Shown piece after piece: positions 1-7,208 of a stretch of 14,031 bases of DNA. The stretch is from NCBI GenBank assembly GCA_030151765.1, contig JASLCW010000193.1, positions 1 through 14,031 on the forward strand, in the 5' to 3' direction. The notes under the pieces were generated by a model that worked only from the letters and a program-made list of their open reading frames with translations, made no database searches and was not told the origin of the DNA. Each line of letters opens with the position of its first letter. Within the stretch, counting starts at the first letter, position 1. The position numbers and the translations under genes were made by a program. The DNA is from Marmoricola sp. GTDB taxonomy: Bacteria > Actinomycetota > Actinomycetes > Propionibacteriales > Nocardioidaceae.

Positions 1-2
1 CG

Positions 3-734
3 GTCGCCCAGGCGATCGACGTCGTCCTCCAGATGAAGAAGACCCCGATCGTCGTCAACGACAGCCGTGGCTTCTACACCTCGCGGGTCATCGGCACGAT
101 GGTGAACGAGGGTCTCGCGATGCTCACCGAGGGCGTGCACCCGATCTCGGTCGAGCGGGCCACCACCCAGGCCGGCTATCCGGTCGGCACCCTGCAGCTC
201 TCCGACGAGCTCAACATGGAGCTGATGGCCAAGATCCGCAAGGCCACCAAGGATGCTGCCGGTGACGCCTACGTCGCGCACCCGGCCGACGGCGTGGTCG
301 ACAAGATGATCGAGGCGGGTCGTCCCGGTCGCCTGCGTGGCGCCGGCTTCTACGAGTACGACGAGAACGGTCGCCGTCAGGGCCTGTGGAAGGGTCTCGC
401 CGACCTCTTCCCGTCGAAGTCCGAGCCGGCCGACATCGAGGACCTCAAGGACCGCTACCTGGTCATCGAGGCGCTCGAGACCGCGAAGTGCTTCGAGGAG
501 GGCGTCATCGAGTCCGCCGCCGAGGCCAACATCGGCGCGATCATGGGCATCGGCTACCCGCCGCTGACCGGTGGCACCGTCCAGTACATGCAGAACTTCG
601 ACGGTCCGGCCGGACGCGGCCTGAAGGGCTTCGTGGCCCGGGCGCAGCAGCTCGCCGAGAAGTACGGCGACCGCTTCACCCCGACCGCACGCCTGGTCGA
701 GATGGCGGAGAAGGGCGAGAGCTTCCCCGCCTGA
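3..734 (+). CDS. 3-hydroxyacyl-CoA dehydrogenase, C-terminal part (FadJ/FadB-like, partial)
   Basis: This is the C-terminal 243 residues of a beta-oxidation multifunctional enzyme. The reading frame is open back to the window edge, so the true start lies outside; the ATG at 33 is internal. The visible part begins at the end of the NAD-binding domain, with KTPIVVNDSRGFYTSRV (the D-x-x-G-F family signature), and continues into a helical 3HCDH C-terminal domain (EGVHPISVERATTQAGYPVG). A second C-terminal repeat carries GIGYPPLTGG, typical of the large trifunctional-type subunit. The family oxidises L-3-hydroxyacyl-CoA to 3-ketoacyl-CoA with NAD+, and full-length members usually also carry an N-terminal enoyl-CoA hydratase domain, which cannot be seen here. 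The gene ends just before a strong hairpin, so it probably closes an upstream transcription unit. Family assignment is firm; whether the hydratase domain is present is inference. Confidence 0.93.
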   Translation, partial: VAQAIDVVLQMKKTPIVVNDSRGFYTSRVIGTMVNEGLAMLTEGVHPISVERATTQAGYPVGTLQLSDELNMELMAKIRKATKDAAGDAYVAHPADGVVDKMIEAGRPGRLRGAGFYEYDENGRRQGLWKGLADLFPSKSEPADIEDLKDRYLVIEALETAKCFEEGVIESAAEANIGAIMGIGYPPLTGGTVQYMQNFDGPAGRGLKGFVARAQQLAEKYGDRFTPTARLVEMAEKGESFPA

Positions 735-757
735 GCGGACGACGAAGCGGACATTTC

Positions 758-791
758 GGTGGCCGGGGCACCCACGGGTGCCCCGGCCACC
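758..791 (+). terminator. Hairpin terminator after the 3-hydroxyacyl-CoA dehydrogenase gene
   Basis: A perfect inverted repeat starts 23 nt after the stop codon: left arm GGTGGCCGGGGCACCC (758-773), AC in the middle, right arm GGGTGCCCCGGCCACC (776-791). It folds into a stem of about 15 bp with a 4-nt loop. No T-tract follows, which is common for actinobacterial terminators. It separates the beta-oxidation gene from the downstream surface-protein pair. Confidence 0.8.
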
Positions 792-889
792 TGCCGTTCA
801 CCCGAAAGCGCGCTCGCACCCGCCAAACATTTTTCGGGGGTCAAGATAACCACCGCTCGGACCGGTCGTTAGGGATGACGCCAGCTCGG

Positions 890-903
890 TAGGCTGCGGG
901 CTG
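890..903 (+). promoter_or_regulatory. Possible promoter (-10 TAGGCT) for the LPXTG protein gene
   Basis: TAGGCT at 890-895 fits the actinobacterial TANNNT -10 consensus and predicts a transcript start near 903, giving a leader of about 30 nt that contains GGGAG (916-920) as ribosome binding site. No convincing -35 box is seen at the usual distance. The same hexamer precedes two other genes in this window at leaderless spacing, which lends some support. Confidence 0.3.
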
Positions 904-933
904 CCCGGACGACTTGGGAGAGAGAAAACCACG

Positions 934-1545
934 ATGAAGCTGTTCCGTCTGCTCGCCGCCGCGCTGCTCGCGCTGGTGGTCTCGCTGGTCAGCGTTGGTG
1001 CGGCCCAGGCCTACCCCTCGCCGGTCTTCAACCTCTCCCTCAATCGGCACACGGTGTACGGCGGCCAGACCGTCCAGGCGACCGTGAAGTCCAATGTCGA
1101 GTGCTCGACCTGGAAGGTCGACTTCCTCGGTCAGACCGCGACCGGGCACAACACCGACACCTTCACGCACACCTTCGCCACCCAGAAGGTGACCAAGAAG
1201 CAGCTTCGCGATGTCACCGCTCGGTGCACCTACGACTCCGCCGCGGTCGGCGCCGGCCACGCGGTGCGCATCGTCGCCGCCGAGTCCGGCCTACTGCACT
1301 CCCCGGTGACCATCCTGCCGCGCAAGGCGACCGGGACCGGCCAGGTCGGCGGCAACGGCAACGGGCACCACAACGGCAGCGGCACCAGCGGCGGCAGCGG
1401 CTCCGGCCTGCCGAACACCGGTGGCCCGGCCTTCTGGGTCGCGCTCCTCGCGCTCGTCCTGGTCCTGGGCGGCGGCGTCGCCATGGTCCGCAACCGGCGT
1501 CACGCCGCGGCCGGTGCTCCGCCGGCCGGCGGCAGCGTCGAGTAG
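934..1545 (+). CDS. Secreted LPXTG-anchored surface protein (sortase substrate)
   Basis: A 203-residue protein with all the parts of a sortase substrate. It has an N-terminal signal peptide (MKLFR, hydrophobic 6-22, likely cleavage after AQA at residue 26), an extracellular domain (about 27-130) with two cysteines (57 and 98) that could form a disulfide, and a Gly/Ser/Asn/His-rich linker (about 131-158). LPNTG follows at 159-163, then a hydrophobic segment (166-185) and a basic cluster RNRRH (186-190). Sortase would cut between T162 and G163 and link the protein to peptidoglycan. The tail after the basic cluster (AAAGAPPAGGSVE) is longer than in classical firmicute examples. The ATG at 934 has a GGGAG 13 nt upstream. 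The gene is followed after 37 nt by a DUF4012 membrane protein and is probably co-transcribed with it. The extracellular domain is not one I recognise, and no sortase gene is in the window. Confidence 0.85.
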   Translation: MKLFRLLAAALLALVVSLVSVGAAQAYPSPVFNLSLNRHTVYGGQTVQATVKSNVECSTWKVDFLGQTATGHNTDTFTHTFATQKVTKKQLRDVTARCTYDSAAVGAGHAVRIVAAESGLLHSPVTILPRKATGTGQVGGNGNGHHNGSGTSGGSGSGLPNTGGPAFWVALLALVLVLGGGVAMVRNRRHAAAGAPPAGGSVE

Positions 1546-1582
1546 CAGCGCCGAGTAGCAGAAGGCTGCTCGACCGGCTCCT

Positions 1583-3343
1583 GTGAAGCGACCACCTGCG
1601 CTCGACGGCACCATCCGCCGGCGTTTGGCGATCGGCGCGGGCATCGTTCTGCTGCTCTGCCTCGTGGTCTTCGTCTGGCAGGCCTGGTCGGCGGCCCATG
1701 CCCTCTCCAAGGTCCGTGACCAGGGCCTCCAGCTCACCCGTGAGCTCGACAGCGGGCAACTGGCCCAGGCCGACTCGACGGCGGCCGAGCTGCGGAAGTC
1801 GGCCGGCTCCGCACACGCTTCGACGGGCGGCCCGCTCTGGTGGATCGCGGCGCACGTCCCGCTGATCGGCAAGGACATCTCGGCGGTCCGCACCTCGGCC
1901 GAGGTCATCGACCAGATCGCTGGCTGGAGCCTGCCGACCCTGCTCGGCATCGCCCGCGAGGTCGAATCCGGCGACCTCCGACCGCACCACGGCCGCATCG
2001 ACCTGGCCGCCGTACGCCGGCACGCCCCGGCCCTGCGCGAGGCCGCGCGTGCGGTGGGTCCGGCTGCGGACAAGATGGCCGCGATCACTCAGCCGGGGCT
2101 GACCTTCCCCTTCAAGCAGCTCGTCACCGACCTCCAGGTCCGGGTCGCCGGCGCCAAGGCCGCCATCGACGCCGCGGCCAGCGCCTTCGAGGTGATGCCG
2201 AGCATGCTCGGTGCGGACGGGCCGCGCACCTACCTGCTGCTGATCCAGAATCCGGCCGAGGTGCGGGCCACCGGCGGCATGCCCGGATCCTTCGCGGTGC
2301 TGCACGCCGACCACGGCCGGCTGACGATGGGAGCCCAGGGCGACGGTGCCACCCTTGCCTTCGGCACGCAGCCTGTACGCCCGACGGCGGACGAGGCCCG
2401 TCTCTTCGGAGCGAACCTGGGTGAGGACCCGCGCGACCTGACCTTCAATCCCGACTTCCCGCGGGTGGCGCAGATGGAGGCCGGGTTGGCGCAGGCGCGC
2501 GGCATCAAGGCGGACGGTGTCTTCGCCGTCGATCCGATCGCACTCAGCTACGTGCTGCGCGGCACCGGTCCGGTCCGCGTGAGCGGCGGGGCACAGCTCG
2601 ACGCCACCAACGCGGTCCCCTATCTGCTCAACACCGTCTATCAGACCGTCCTGGATCCGGCCGCCCAGAATGCCTTCTACGAGGCCGCCGCCCGGAGCAC
2701 CTTCGACGCTCTCGTGAAGGGTCAGGGCAACCAGCTGCTCGGCATCCGGGGCCTGGTCTCCGCTGCCCTGCAGCGCCGGGTGCTCGCGTGGTCGGCGCAC
2801 CCCGACATCAGCAAGGTCATCGGCCGTCACCAGCTCTCCGGCGCGCTGCCCGGCGACACCGGGAGTACGGCGCAGGTCGGGATCTACTACAACGACGGCG
2901 TCGCCGGAAAGATGGAGTACTACCTGCGGCAGCGGACCACGGCGCAGTCGATGGGCTGCTCGGGCGGCGTACAGCGGATCAAGGTGACCACGACCCTCCG
3001 GTCGACGGCTCCGGCGAATCCCGGTGCGCTGTCCGTCTTCGTGAAGGGCGACGGCCGGTATGCGACCCCGGGTCACATCCTGATGCAGATGTACGTCTAC
3101 TCGCCCTGGCAAGGGAGCATCGAGTCGATCGAGATGAACGGCAAGGACGTCACCGCGACGAACGGACGCCAACGCGGCCAGGAGGTCGGCCAGCTCGCCG
3201 TCGACCTCGCCCCGGGGCAGTCCGCGACGGTGACCAGCGTCGTACGGAGCGGACCCGGTCAGACCGGGCCGATCTCGGTCGCGTCGACGCCGGTCCTGGA
3301 GAGCATCCCCGATCCGGCCGCTTTCACGTCCACCTGCGGTTGA
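1583..3343 (+). CDS. DUF4012 domain-containing membrane-anchored protein
   Basis: A 586-residue protein starting at a GTG with no clear Shine-Dalgarno, 37 nt after the LPXTG gene, so translation may depend on the upstream gene. A short basic cytoplasmic segment (KRPPALDGTIRRR) precedes one transmembrane helix (about 15-33); the rest is predicted extracellular. The block NPAEVRATGGMPGSF (223-237) is the recognisable core of the DUF4012 family (N-x-x-E-x-R-x-T-G-G). The N-terminal region 40-110 is helical, and the C-terminal third contains beta-rich stretches. DUF4012 proteins are common in actinobacteria and other Gram-positives and often sit near cell-envelope or exopolysaccharide genes; their biochemical role is not established to my knowledge. 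The adjacent sortase substrate suggests a cell-surface function, which is inference. Confidence 0.85.
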   Translation: MKRPPALDGTIRRRLAIGAGIVLLLCLVVFVWQAWSAAHALSKVRDQGLQLTRELDSGQLAQADSTAAELRKSAGSAHASTGGPLWWIAAHVPLIGKDISAVRTSAEVIDQIAGWSLPTLLGIAREVESGDLRPHHGRIDLAAVRRHAPALREAARAVGPAADKMAAITQPGLTFPFKQLVTDLQVRVAGAKAAIDAAASAFEVMPSMLGADGPRTYLLLIQNPAEVRATGGMPGSFAVLHADHGRLTMGAQGDGATLAFGTQPVRPTADEARLFGANLGEDPRDLTFNPDFPRVAQMEAGLAQARGIKADGVFAVDPIALSYVLRGTGPVRVSGGAQLDATNAVPYLLNTVYQTVLDPAAQNAFYEAAARSTFDALVKGQGNQLLGIRGLVSAALQRRVLAWSAHPDISKVIGRHQLSGALPGDTGSTAQVGIYYNDGVAGKMEYYLRQRTTAQSMGCSGGVQRIKVTTTLRSTAPANPGALSVFVKGDGRYATPGHILMQMYVYSPWQGSIESIEMNGKDVTATNGRQRGQEVGQLAVDLAPGQSATVTSVVRSGPGQTGPISVASTPVLESIPDPAAFTSTCG

Positions 3344-3373
3344 CCCGAGCGGCCGGTCGCTAGGCTCCGGGAC
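3340..3373 (+). promoter_or_regulatory. Leaderless promoter of the acyl-CoA dehydrogenase operon
   Basis: TAGGCT at 3361-3366 lies exactly 7 nt before the GTG start at 3374, and no Shine-Dalgarno is present in between, so the transcript probably begins at the start codon itself. A -35-like TTGACC sits at 3340-3345, overlapping the stop codon of the DUF4012 gene. The 15-nt spacer is shorter than the optimum of 17, so the -35 call is weaker than the -10 call. This would give the four-gene operon its own promoter despite the 30-nt intergenic gap. Confidence 0.55.
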
Positions 3374-4621
3374 GTGGACTTCTCACCGTCACCGCGTGCC
3401 GCCGAGCTGACCGACCTCGTCTCGACCTTCGTCCGCGAAGAGATCGCGCCCGTCCAGGAGGAGTACCACGCCGACGTGGCGCGGCTCTCCGCCGGCGGGT
3501 CCTGGCAGGAGAGCCCGATCATGGCGACCCTGCGTGCGAAGGCCCGCGCGCAAGGTCTCTGGAATCTCTTCCTGCCCGCCGGACACGACCAGCCGTACGC
3601 CGGGCAGTTCGGCACGCACGGCGGTGCCGGGCTGAGCAATGTCGACTACGCACCCCTGGCCGAGGCGATGGGGGGCGCGACCTTCCTGGCGCCGTACGTC
3701 TTCAACTGCAACGCGCCCGACACCGGCAACATGGAGGTGCTGCTCAAGTACGGCACCGACGAGCAGAAGGCGCAGTGGCTGGAGGCCCTGCTCGACGGCC
3801 GGATCCGCTCCGCCTTCGCGATGACCGAGCCCGGCGTTGCCTCCTCGGACGCCACCAACATGGCCGCGACCGCGGTCGTGGACGGCGACGAGGTGGTGAT
3901 CAACGGCAGCAAGTGGTTCTCCACCGGTATCGGCCACCCGGACTGCAAGATCATGATCTTCATGGGGCTGTCCGACCCCGAGGCGGATCGACACCACCGG
4001 CACACGATGGTCCTGGTCCCGGTGGACACCCCCGGTGTGACGGTGAAGCGACTGCTGTCCACGATGAACCTCTTCGACGAGCCGGTCGGGCACGGCGAGG
4101 TGATCTTCGACGACGTACGGGTGCCCAAGAGCAACATCCTGCTCGGCGAGGGCCGCGCCTTCGAGATCGCCCAGGGCCGGCTCGGCCCCGGGCGGGTGCA
4201 CCACTGCATGCGGCTCATCGGCCAGGCCGAGGTCGCGCTGGAGATGATGGTCAAGCGCGGTCTCGAGCGCACCGCCTTCGGCAAGCCACTGATCAAGCTC
4301 GGCGGCAATGCGGAGCGGGTCGCGGACGCCCGGATCGCCATCGACCAGGCTCGCCTGCTGGTGCTCAACGCGGCCTGGAAGCTCGACGAGGGCGGTGCCC
4401 TCAACGCGCTCAGCGAGGTCAGCCAGATCAAGGTGATCGTGCCCAACATGGCCCAGCAGGTCATCGACATGGCGATGCAGCTGCACGGTGGTGGCGGTCT
4501 CTCGCAGGACTTCCCGCTGGCGGCGATGTGGACCAATGCCCGGGCCCTGCGGCTCGCCGACGGTCCCGACGAGGTCCATCGCGGGGTCATCGCCCGCCTC
4601 GAGATCGCGAAGCACTCATGA
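3374..4621 (+). CDS. Acyl-CoA dehydrogenase, ACAD10/ACAD11 type
   Basis: A 415-residue FAD-dependent acyl-CoA dehydrogenase. Visible motifs are AFAMTEPGVASSDATNM (147-163, FAD/substrate contact), KWFSTGIGHPDCK (180-192), GPGRVHHCMRLIGQAE (271-286, strongly characteristic of the ACAD10/11 group), RTAFGKPL (299-306) and LHGGGGLSQDFPL (370-382). Where medium-chain enzymes have the catalytic Glu in YEGT, this protein has ADGPDEVH (395-402), placing Asp396 there, again as in ACAD10/11-like proteins. In mammals these domains are fused to a kinase domain and process 4-hydroxyacyl-CoAs through a 4-phospho intermediate; in Pseudomonas LvaC plays the matching role. Here the homologous kinase is a separate gene two positions downstream. 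The GTG start is set by the -10 box 7 nt upstream, and the stop overlaps the next start (ATGA at 4618). Family is certain; the phospho-elimination role is inferred from context. Confidence 0.93.
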   Translation: MDFSPSPRAAELTDLVSTFVREEIAPVQEEYHADVARLSAGGSWQESPIMATLRAKARAQGLWNLFLPAGHDQPYAGQFGTHGGAGLSNVDYAPLAEAMGGATFLAPYVFNCNAPDTGNMEVLLKYGTDEQKAQWLEALLDGRIRSAFAMTEPGVASSDATNMAATAVVDGDEVVINGSKWFSTGIGHPDCKIMIFMGLSDPEADRHHRHTMVLVPVDTPGVTVKRLLSTMNLFDEPVGHGEVIFDDVRVPKSNILLGEGRAFEIAQGRLGPGRVHHCMRLIGQAEVALEMMVKRGLERTAFGKPLIKLGGNAERVADARIAIDQARLLVLNAAWKLDEGGALNALSEVSQIKVIVPNMAQQVIDMAMQLHGGGGLSQDFPLAAMWTNARALRLADGPDEVHRGVIARLEIAKHS

Positions 4622-5379
4622 GCAGGGTTCTCGTCACCGGAGGCGCCTCCGGGCTCGGGGCCGCGCTCACGGCGGCCTTCCGGGCACGCGGCGACGAGGT
4701 GCTCGTCGCCGACCTGGCCGTGGAGAACGGTGAGGGCGCGATCCGCCTGGACGTGCGTTCCGAGGACGACTGGAATGCCGCCCTGGCCTGGGTCGAGGAA
4801 CACTGGGGCGGCCTCGACATCCTCGTCAACAATGCCGGCGTCGCCGGTGGCGGCCGCGTCGACGTCGCCGACCTCGACGAATGGCAGTGGATCACCGAGA
4901 TCAACCTCTTCGGCGTCGTCCGCGGAGTCCGCACCTTCACGCCGCTGTTCAAGCAGCAGCGCTCCGGCACGATCGTCAACGTGGCCTCGCTGGCCGGGCT
5001 GGTGCACCCGGCGGGCATGGGCTCCTACAACGCGGTGAAGGCCGCTGTCGTGGCCTTCACCGAGACGATCGGACACGAGCTGGCGTCGTACGGGGTGGGC
5101 GCGCACGTCGTGTGCCCGTCGTACTTCCGGACGAACCTGATGTCCTCGCTGCAGGGCCGCGACGAGGCCGTCGGCGTCGTACTCAGCCGGATGGTGGAGA
5201 ACTCGCCGACCTCGGCGGAGCAGATCGCGGCCGCGGTCCTGCAGGGCATCGACGACGGGGTCGAGGTGATCCTCCCCGACGAGGCGGCCCGCGCGGCGTA
5301 CGGACTGAAGGTCTCGGACCGTGCCGCCTATGACCACGTGATGCGCGCGCAGGCGGCGAAGCTGGAGGAGCGGGCATGA
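4618..5379 (+). CDS. Short-chain dehydrogenase/reductase (SDR) in the acyl-CoA operon
   Basis: A 253-residue classical SDR. It has the nucleotide-binding TGGASGLG (7-14), Asp at the end of beta-2 (VADLA, 30-34) favouring NAD(H), NNAG (71-74), the structural Asn96 (INLFGV), and catalytic Ser124, Tyr137 and Lys141 (YNAVK). The ATG overlaps the stop of the acyl-CoA dehydrogenase, and its own stop overlaps the kinase start, so translation is coupled on both sides and the product is probably needed in fixed ratio with its neighbours. In the Pseudomonas levulinate pathway an SDR (LvaD) reduces the 4-keto group of levulinyl-CoA to 4-hydroxyvaleryl-CoA, the kinase substrate. By position and family this protein could interconvert the 4-keto and 4-hydroxy acyl-CoA. 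The actual substrate cannot be read from the sequence. Confidence 0.92.
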   Translation: MSRVLVTGGASGLGAALTAAFRARGDEVLVADLAVENGEGAIRLDVRSEDDWNAALAWVEEHWGGLDILVNNAGVAGGGRVDVADLDEWQWITEINLFGVVRGVRTFTPLFKQQRSGTIVNVASLAGLVHPAGMGSYNAVKAAVVAFTETIGHELASYGVGAHVVCPSYFRTNLMSSLQGRDEAVGVVLSRMVENSPTSAEQIAAAVLQGIDDGVEVILPDEAARAAYGLKVSDRAAYDHVMRAQAAKLEERA

Positions 5380-6452
5380 GTGCCATCGAGGGCGCGAGCG
5401 ATGTCCGCGGCGAGGACGCCTTCGACGTCGATGCGGTGCTCGCCTGGCTGCGCGCCCAGGGCGAGCAGATCGACGGCGAGGTCGAGGTGCAGCAGTTCGG
5501 TGGCGGCGCCTCGAATCTCACCTACTCGATCCGTACGACGGGAGGCGCGCACCCGCGCGATGTGATCCTGCGCCGGCCGCCCTCGGGCCGCAAGGCGAAG
5601 GGCGCCCACGACATGGGTCGCGAGTTCCGCATCCAGGCGGCGCTGAAGAAACCCTTCGGCCTGGTTCCGACGATGGTGGCGCTGTGCACCGACGAGTCCG
5701 TGATCGGTTCGGACTTCTATGTCATGGAGCGGGTCGACGGGATCATTCCGCGTCGCGATCTCCCGCCCGAGGTGGTGCTCACCGAGGAGCAGACGCGGGC
5801 GCTCTGCGAGAACGCGTTGGACACCCTGATCGCGTTGCACCGCGTCGACGTCAGCGCTCCCGACCTGGCCGCGCTCGGCAAGGGCAATGGGTACGTCGGC
5901 CGTCAGGTCGGCGGTTGGTCCACCCGCTTCCGCAATGCCGTCACCGACGACGCTCCGGATCTCGAGGAGGTCATGGCCTGGCTCGACGAGCACCAGCCGG
6001 AGGATGTCGGCAATTGCCTGATCCACAACGACTTCCGCTTCGACAACCTGGTCCTCGATCGCGGGGATCCGACGCGCGTGGTCGGCGTACTGGACTGGGA
6101 GATGGCGACGCTGGGCGATCCGCTGATGGACCTCGGCGGCACCATCGCCTACTGGGTGCAGGGCGACGACGACGAGTTCATGCAACTCTTCCGCCGGCAG
6201 CCGACGCACCTGCCCGGGATGCTGACCCGCGCCGAGGTGGTGCAGCGCTATTGCGCCGCGATGGGCTTCTCGGTGACGCCCGAGCAGTGGCGCTTCTACG
6301 AGGTCTTCGGGATCTTCCGGCTCGCGGTGATCGCGCAGCAGATCTACTACCGCTACTTCCACAAGCAGACCACCAATGAGACCTATGCGATCTTCGGCCC
6401 TGCCGTCACGCATCTCGGTGCGCGCTGCCGACAGCTGATCGCGGAGGGCTGA
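5376..6452 (+). CDS. APH-like phosphotransferase, ACAD10/11 kinase-domain homologue (probable hydroxyacyl-CoA kinase)
   Basis: A 358-residue aminoglycoside-phosphotransferase-fold kinase. Visible motifs: FGGGASNLTY (41-50, glycine-rich loop), VILRRPPSG (63-71), where ACAD11-type proteins carry the conserved LR-x-PPG-like segment, the catalytic loop HNDFRFDN (217-224, with Asp219 as likely catalytic base and Asn224 as metal ligand), and LDWEMATLGDPLMDL (239-253, Asp240 as metal-binding Asp). LGDP-x-x-D-L is shared with ACAD10/11 and LvaA rather than with antibiotic kinases. The start is an ATGA overlap with the SDR and has a strong GGAGGAG at 5364-5370. Homologues phosphorylate the 4-hydroxyl of 4-hydroxyacyl-CoAs so that the partner acyl-CoA dehydrogenase can remove phosphate. 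Resistance to aminoglycosides is unlikely. The small partner LvaB of the Pseudomonas system is not seen nearby. Confidence 0.9.
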   Translation: MSAIEGASDVRGEDAFDVDAVLAWLRAQGEQIDGEVEVQQFGGGASNLTYSIRTTGGAHPRDVILRRPPSGRKAKGAHDMGREFRIQAALKKPFGLVPTMVALCTDESVIGSDFYVMERVDGIIPRRDLPPEVVLTEEQTRALCENALDTLIALHRVDVSAPDLAALGKGNGYVGRQVGGWSTRFRNAVTDDAPDLEEVMAWLDEHQPEDVGNCLIHNDFRFDNLVLDRGDPTRVVGVLDWEMATLGDPLMDLGGTIAYWVQGDDDEFMQLFRRQPTHLPGMLTRAEVVQRYCAAMGFSVTPEQWRFYEVFGIFRLAVIAQQIYYRYFHKQTTNETYAIFGPAVTHLGARCRQLIAEG

Positions 6453-6455
6453 GCG

Positions 6456-7097
6456 GTGGGCCGACTGCTCCTGGTCCGGCACGGCCAGGCCTCCTGGGGT
6501 GCCGACGACTACGACGTGCTCTCGTCACTGGGACATCAGCAGGGCGAGGCGCTGGGTGAGATCTGGCGGCTGCGGGGCGTCGTACCGGATCGGGTGGTGT
6601 CGGGTGGGATGCGCCGCCATCGCGAGACCGCCGAGGCGGCCGGGCTGAGCGTCACCGACGTCGACACCGACTGGGCCGAGTTCGACCACGTGTCGATGCT
6701 GGCGCGGGTGCCGGTGCCGGAGGCGGCGCACACCGACCGGGCGGTCTTCCAGCAGTGGTTCGAGGTGGCCAGCAGCCGATGGACAGATGGCCAGCACGAC
6801 GACTACGACGAGTCCTTCGCGGAGTTCACGGGCCGGGTGGCGCGCGCGCTCGAACGGGCCACGGCGTACGACGGCACCACCGCGATCGTCACCTCGGGTG
6901 GCCCGATCGCGTGGGCGGCGGCCAGCCTCCTCGTCGACGAGGCCCCGGCCAGGACCGTCCTCTGGCACCGGCTGAACCGCGTCTGCGTGAACTCCGGCGT
7001 CAGCCACCTCGTCAGTGGCCGTCGCGGCACCACCCTGGTCAGCTTCAACGAGCACACCCACCTCGAGGGACGTTCAGAACTGCTCAGCTATCGCTGA
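6456..7097 (+). CDS. Histidine phosphatase (phosphoglycerate-mutase-like) family protein
   Basis: A 213-residue member of the histidine phosphatase superfamily. The GTG start follows the kinase stop by 3 nt, with GGAGG at 6443-6447. The N-terminus LLLVRHGQAS holds the RHG motif (8-10) with the phosphate-accepting His9, and the SGGMRRHRETA segment (49-59) supplies the conserved arginine. The acidic segment AEFDHVS (74-80) could supply the acid. The usual second histidine (in xSHGG) is missing: the matching strand reads IVTSGGPIAW (144-153). A C-terminal FNEHTHLE (197-204) is also present, and His200 or His202 might compensate. As the last gene of an operon containing a hydroxyacyl-CoA kinase, it could act on a phospho-metabolite, for example removing misplaced phosphate; this is inference. 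The stop codon lies inside the first unit of the repeat array that follows. Confidence 0.85.
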   Translation: MGRLLLVRHGQASWGADDYDVLSSLGHQQGEALGEIWRLRGVVPDRVVSGGMRRHRETAEAAGLSVTDVDTDWAEFDHVSMLARVPVPEAAHTDRAVFQQWFEVASSRWTDGQHDDYDESFAEFTGRVARALERATAYDGTTAIVTSGGPIAWAAASLLVDEAPARTVLWHRLNRVCVNSGVSHLVSGRRGTTLVSFNEHTHLEGRSELLSYR

Positions 7098-7178
7098 GAC
7101 CCCACTCAAATGCATTCTCAACCCGCTGACACCCCAAGCAAATGCAGCATCAGCACCCTGAGACCCCAGGCAAATGCA
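7094..7178 (+). repeat. Left repeat array: three direct 21-bp units at 32-bp period
   Basis: Units at 7094-7114, 7126-7146 and 7158-7178 share the pattern CTGAGACCCCA-N2-CAAATGCA. The central dinucleotide is CT, AG and GG in order, and the only other change is G to C at position 5 of the second unit. Spacers 7115-7125 and 7147-7157 are both 11 nt but unlike each other. The period of 32 is not a multiple of three, so the array is not a coding repeat, and 32 bp is close to three helical turns. The first unit contains the TGA stop of the preceding gene (7095-7097). Confidence 0.95.
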
Positions 7179-7208
7179 ATTCAGCCCGTGCGGCCCAGAT
7201 GCCCATAG

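Noticed and set aside
1552..1571. Short hairpin GAGTAGC-AGAAG-GCTGCTC and a duplicated CGAGTAGCAG around the LPXTG stop codon
   Set aside because: Only seven pairs including a wobble and no T-tract; too weak to call a terminator or attenuator.
1214..3172. A 652-codon open frame on the minus strand opposite the DUF4012 gene
   Set aside because: Its product is rich in Arg, Gly, Ala and Pro without any recognisable domain, as expected for the antisense shadow of a high-GC gene. The plus-strand DUF4012 frame has clear family motifs.
3389..5337. Long minus-strand open frames opposite the acyl-CoA dehydrogenase and SDR genes
   Set aside because: Low-complexity translations with no domain, fully covered by well-supported plus-strand enzymes with conserved catalytic motifs.
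5376..6452. Aminoglycoside resistance kinase
   Set aside because: The fold is APH-like, but the LGDP-x-x-D-L motif and the operon with an ACAD10/11-type dehydrogenase point to a hydroxyacyl-CoA kinase.
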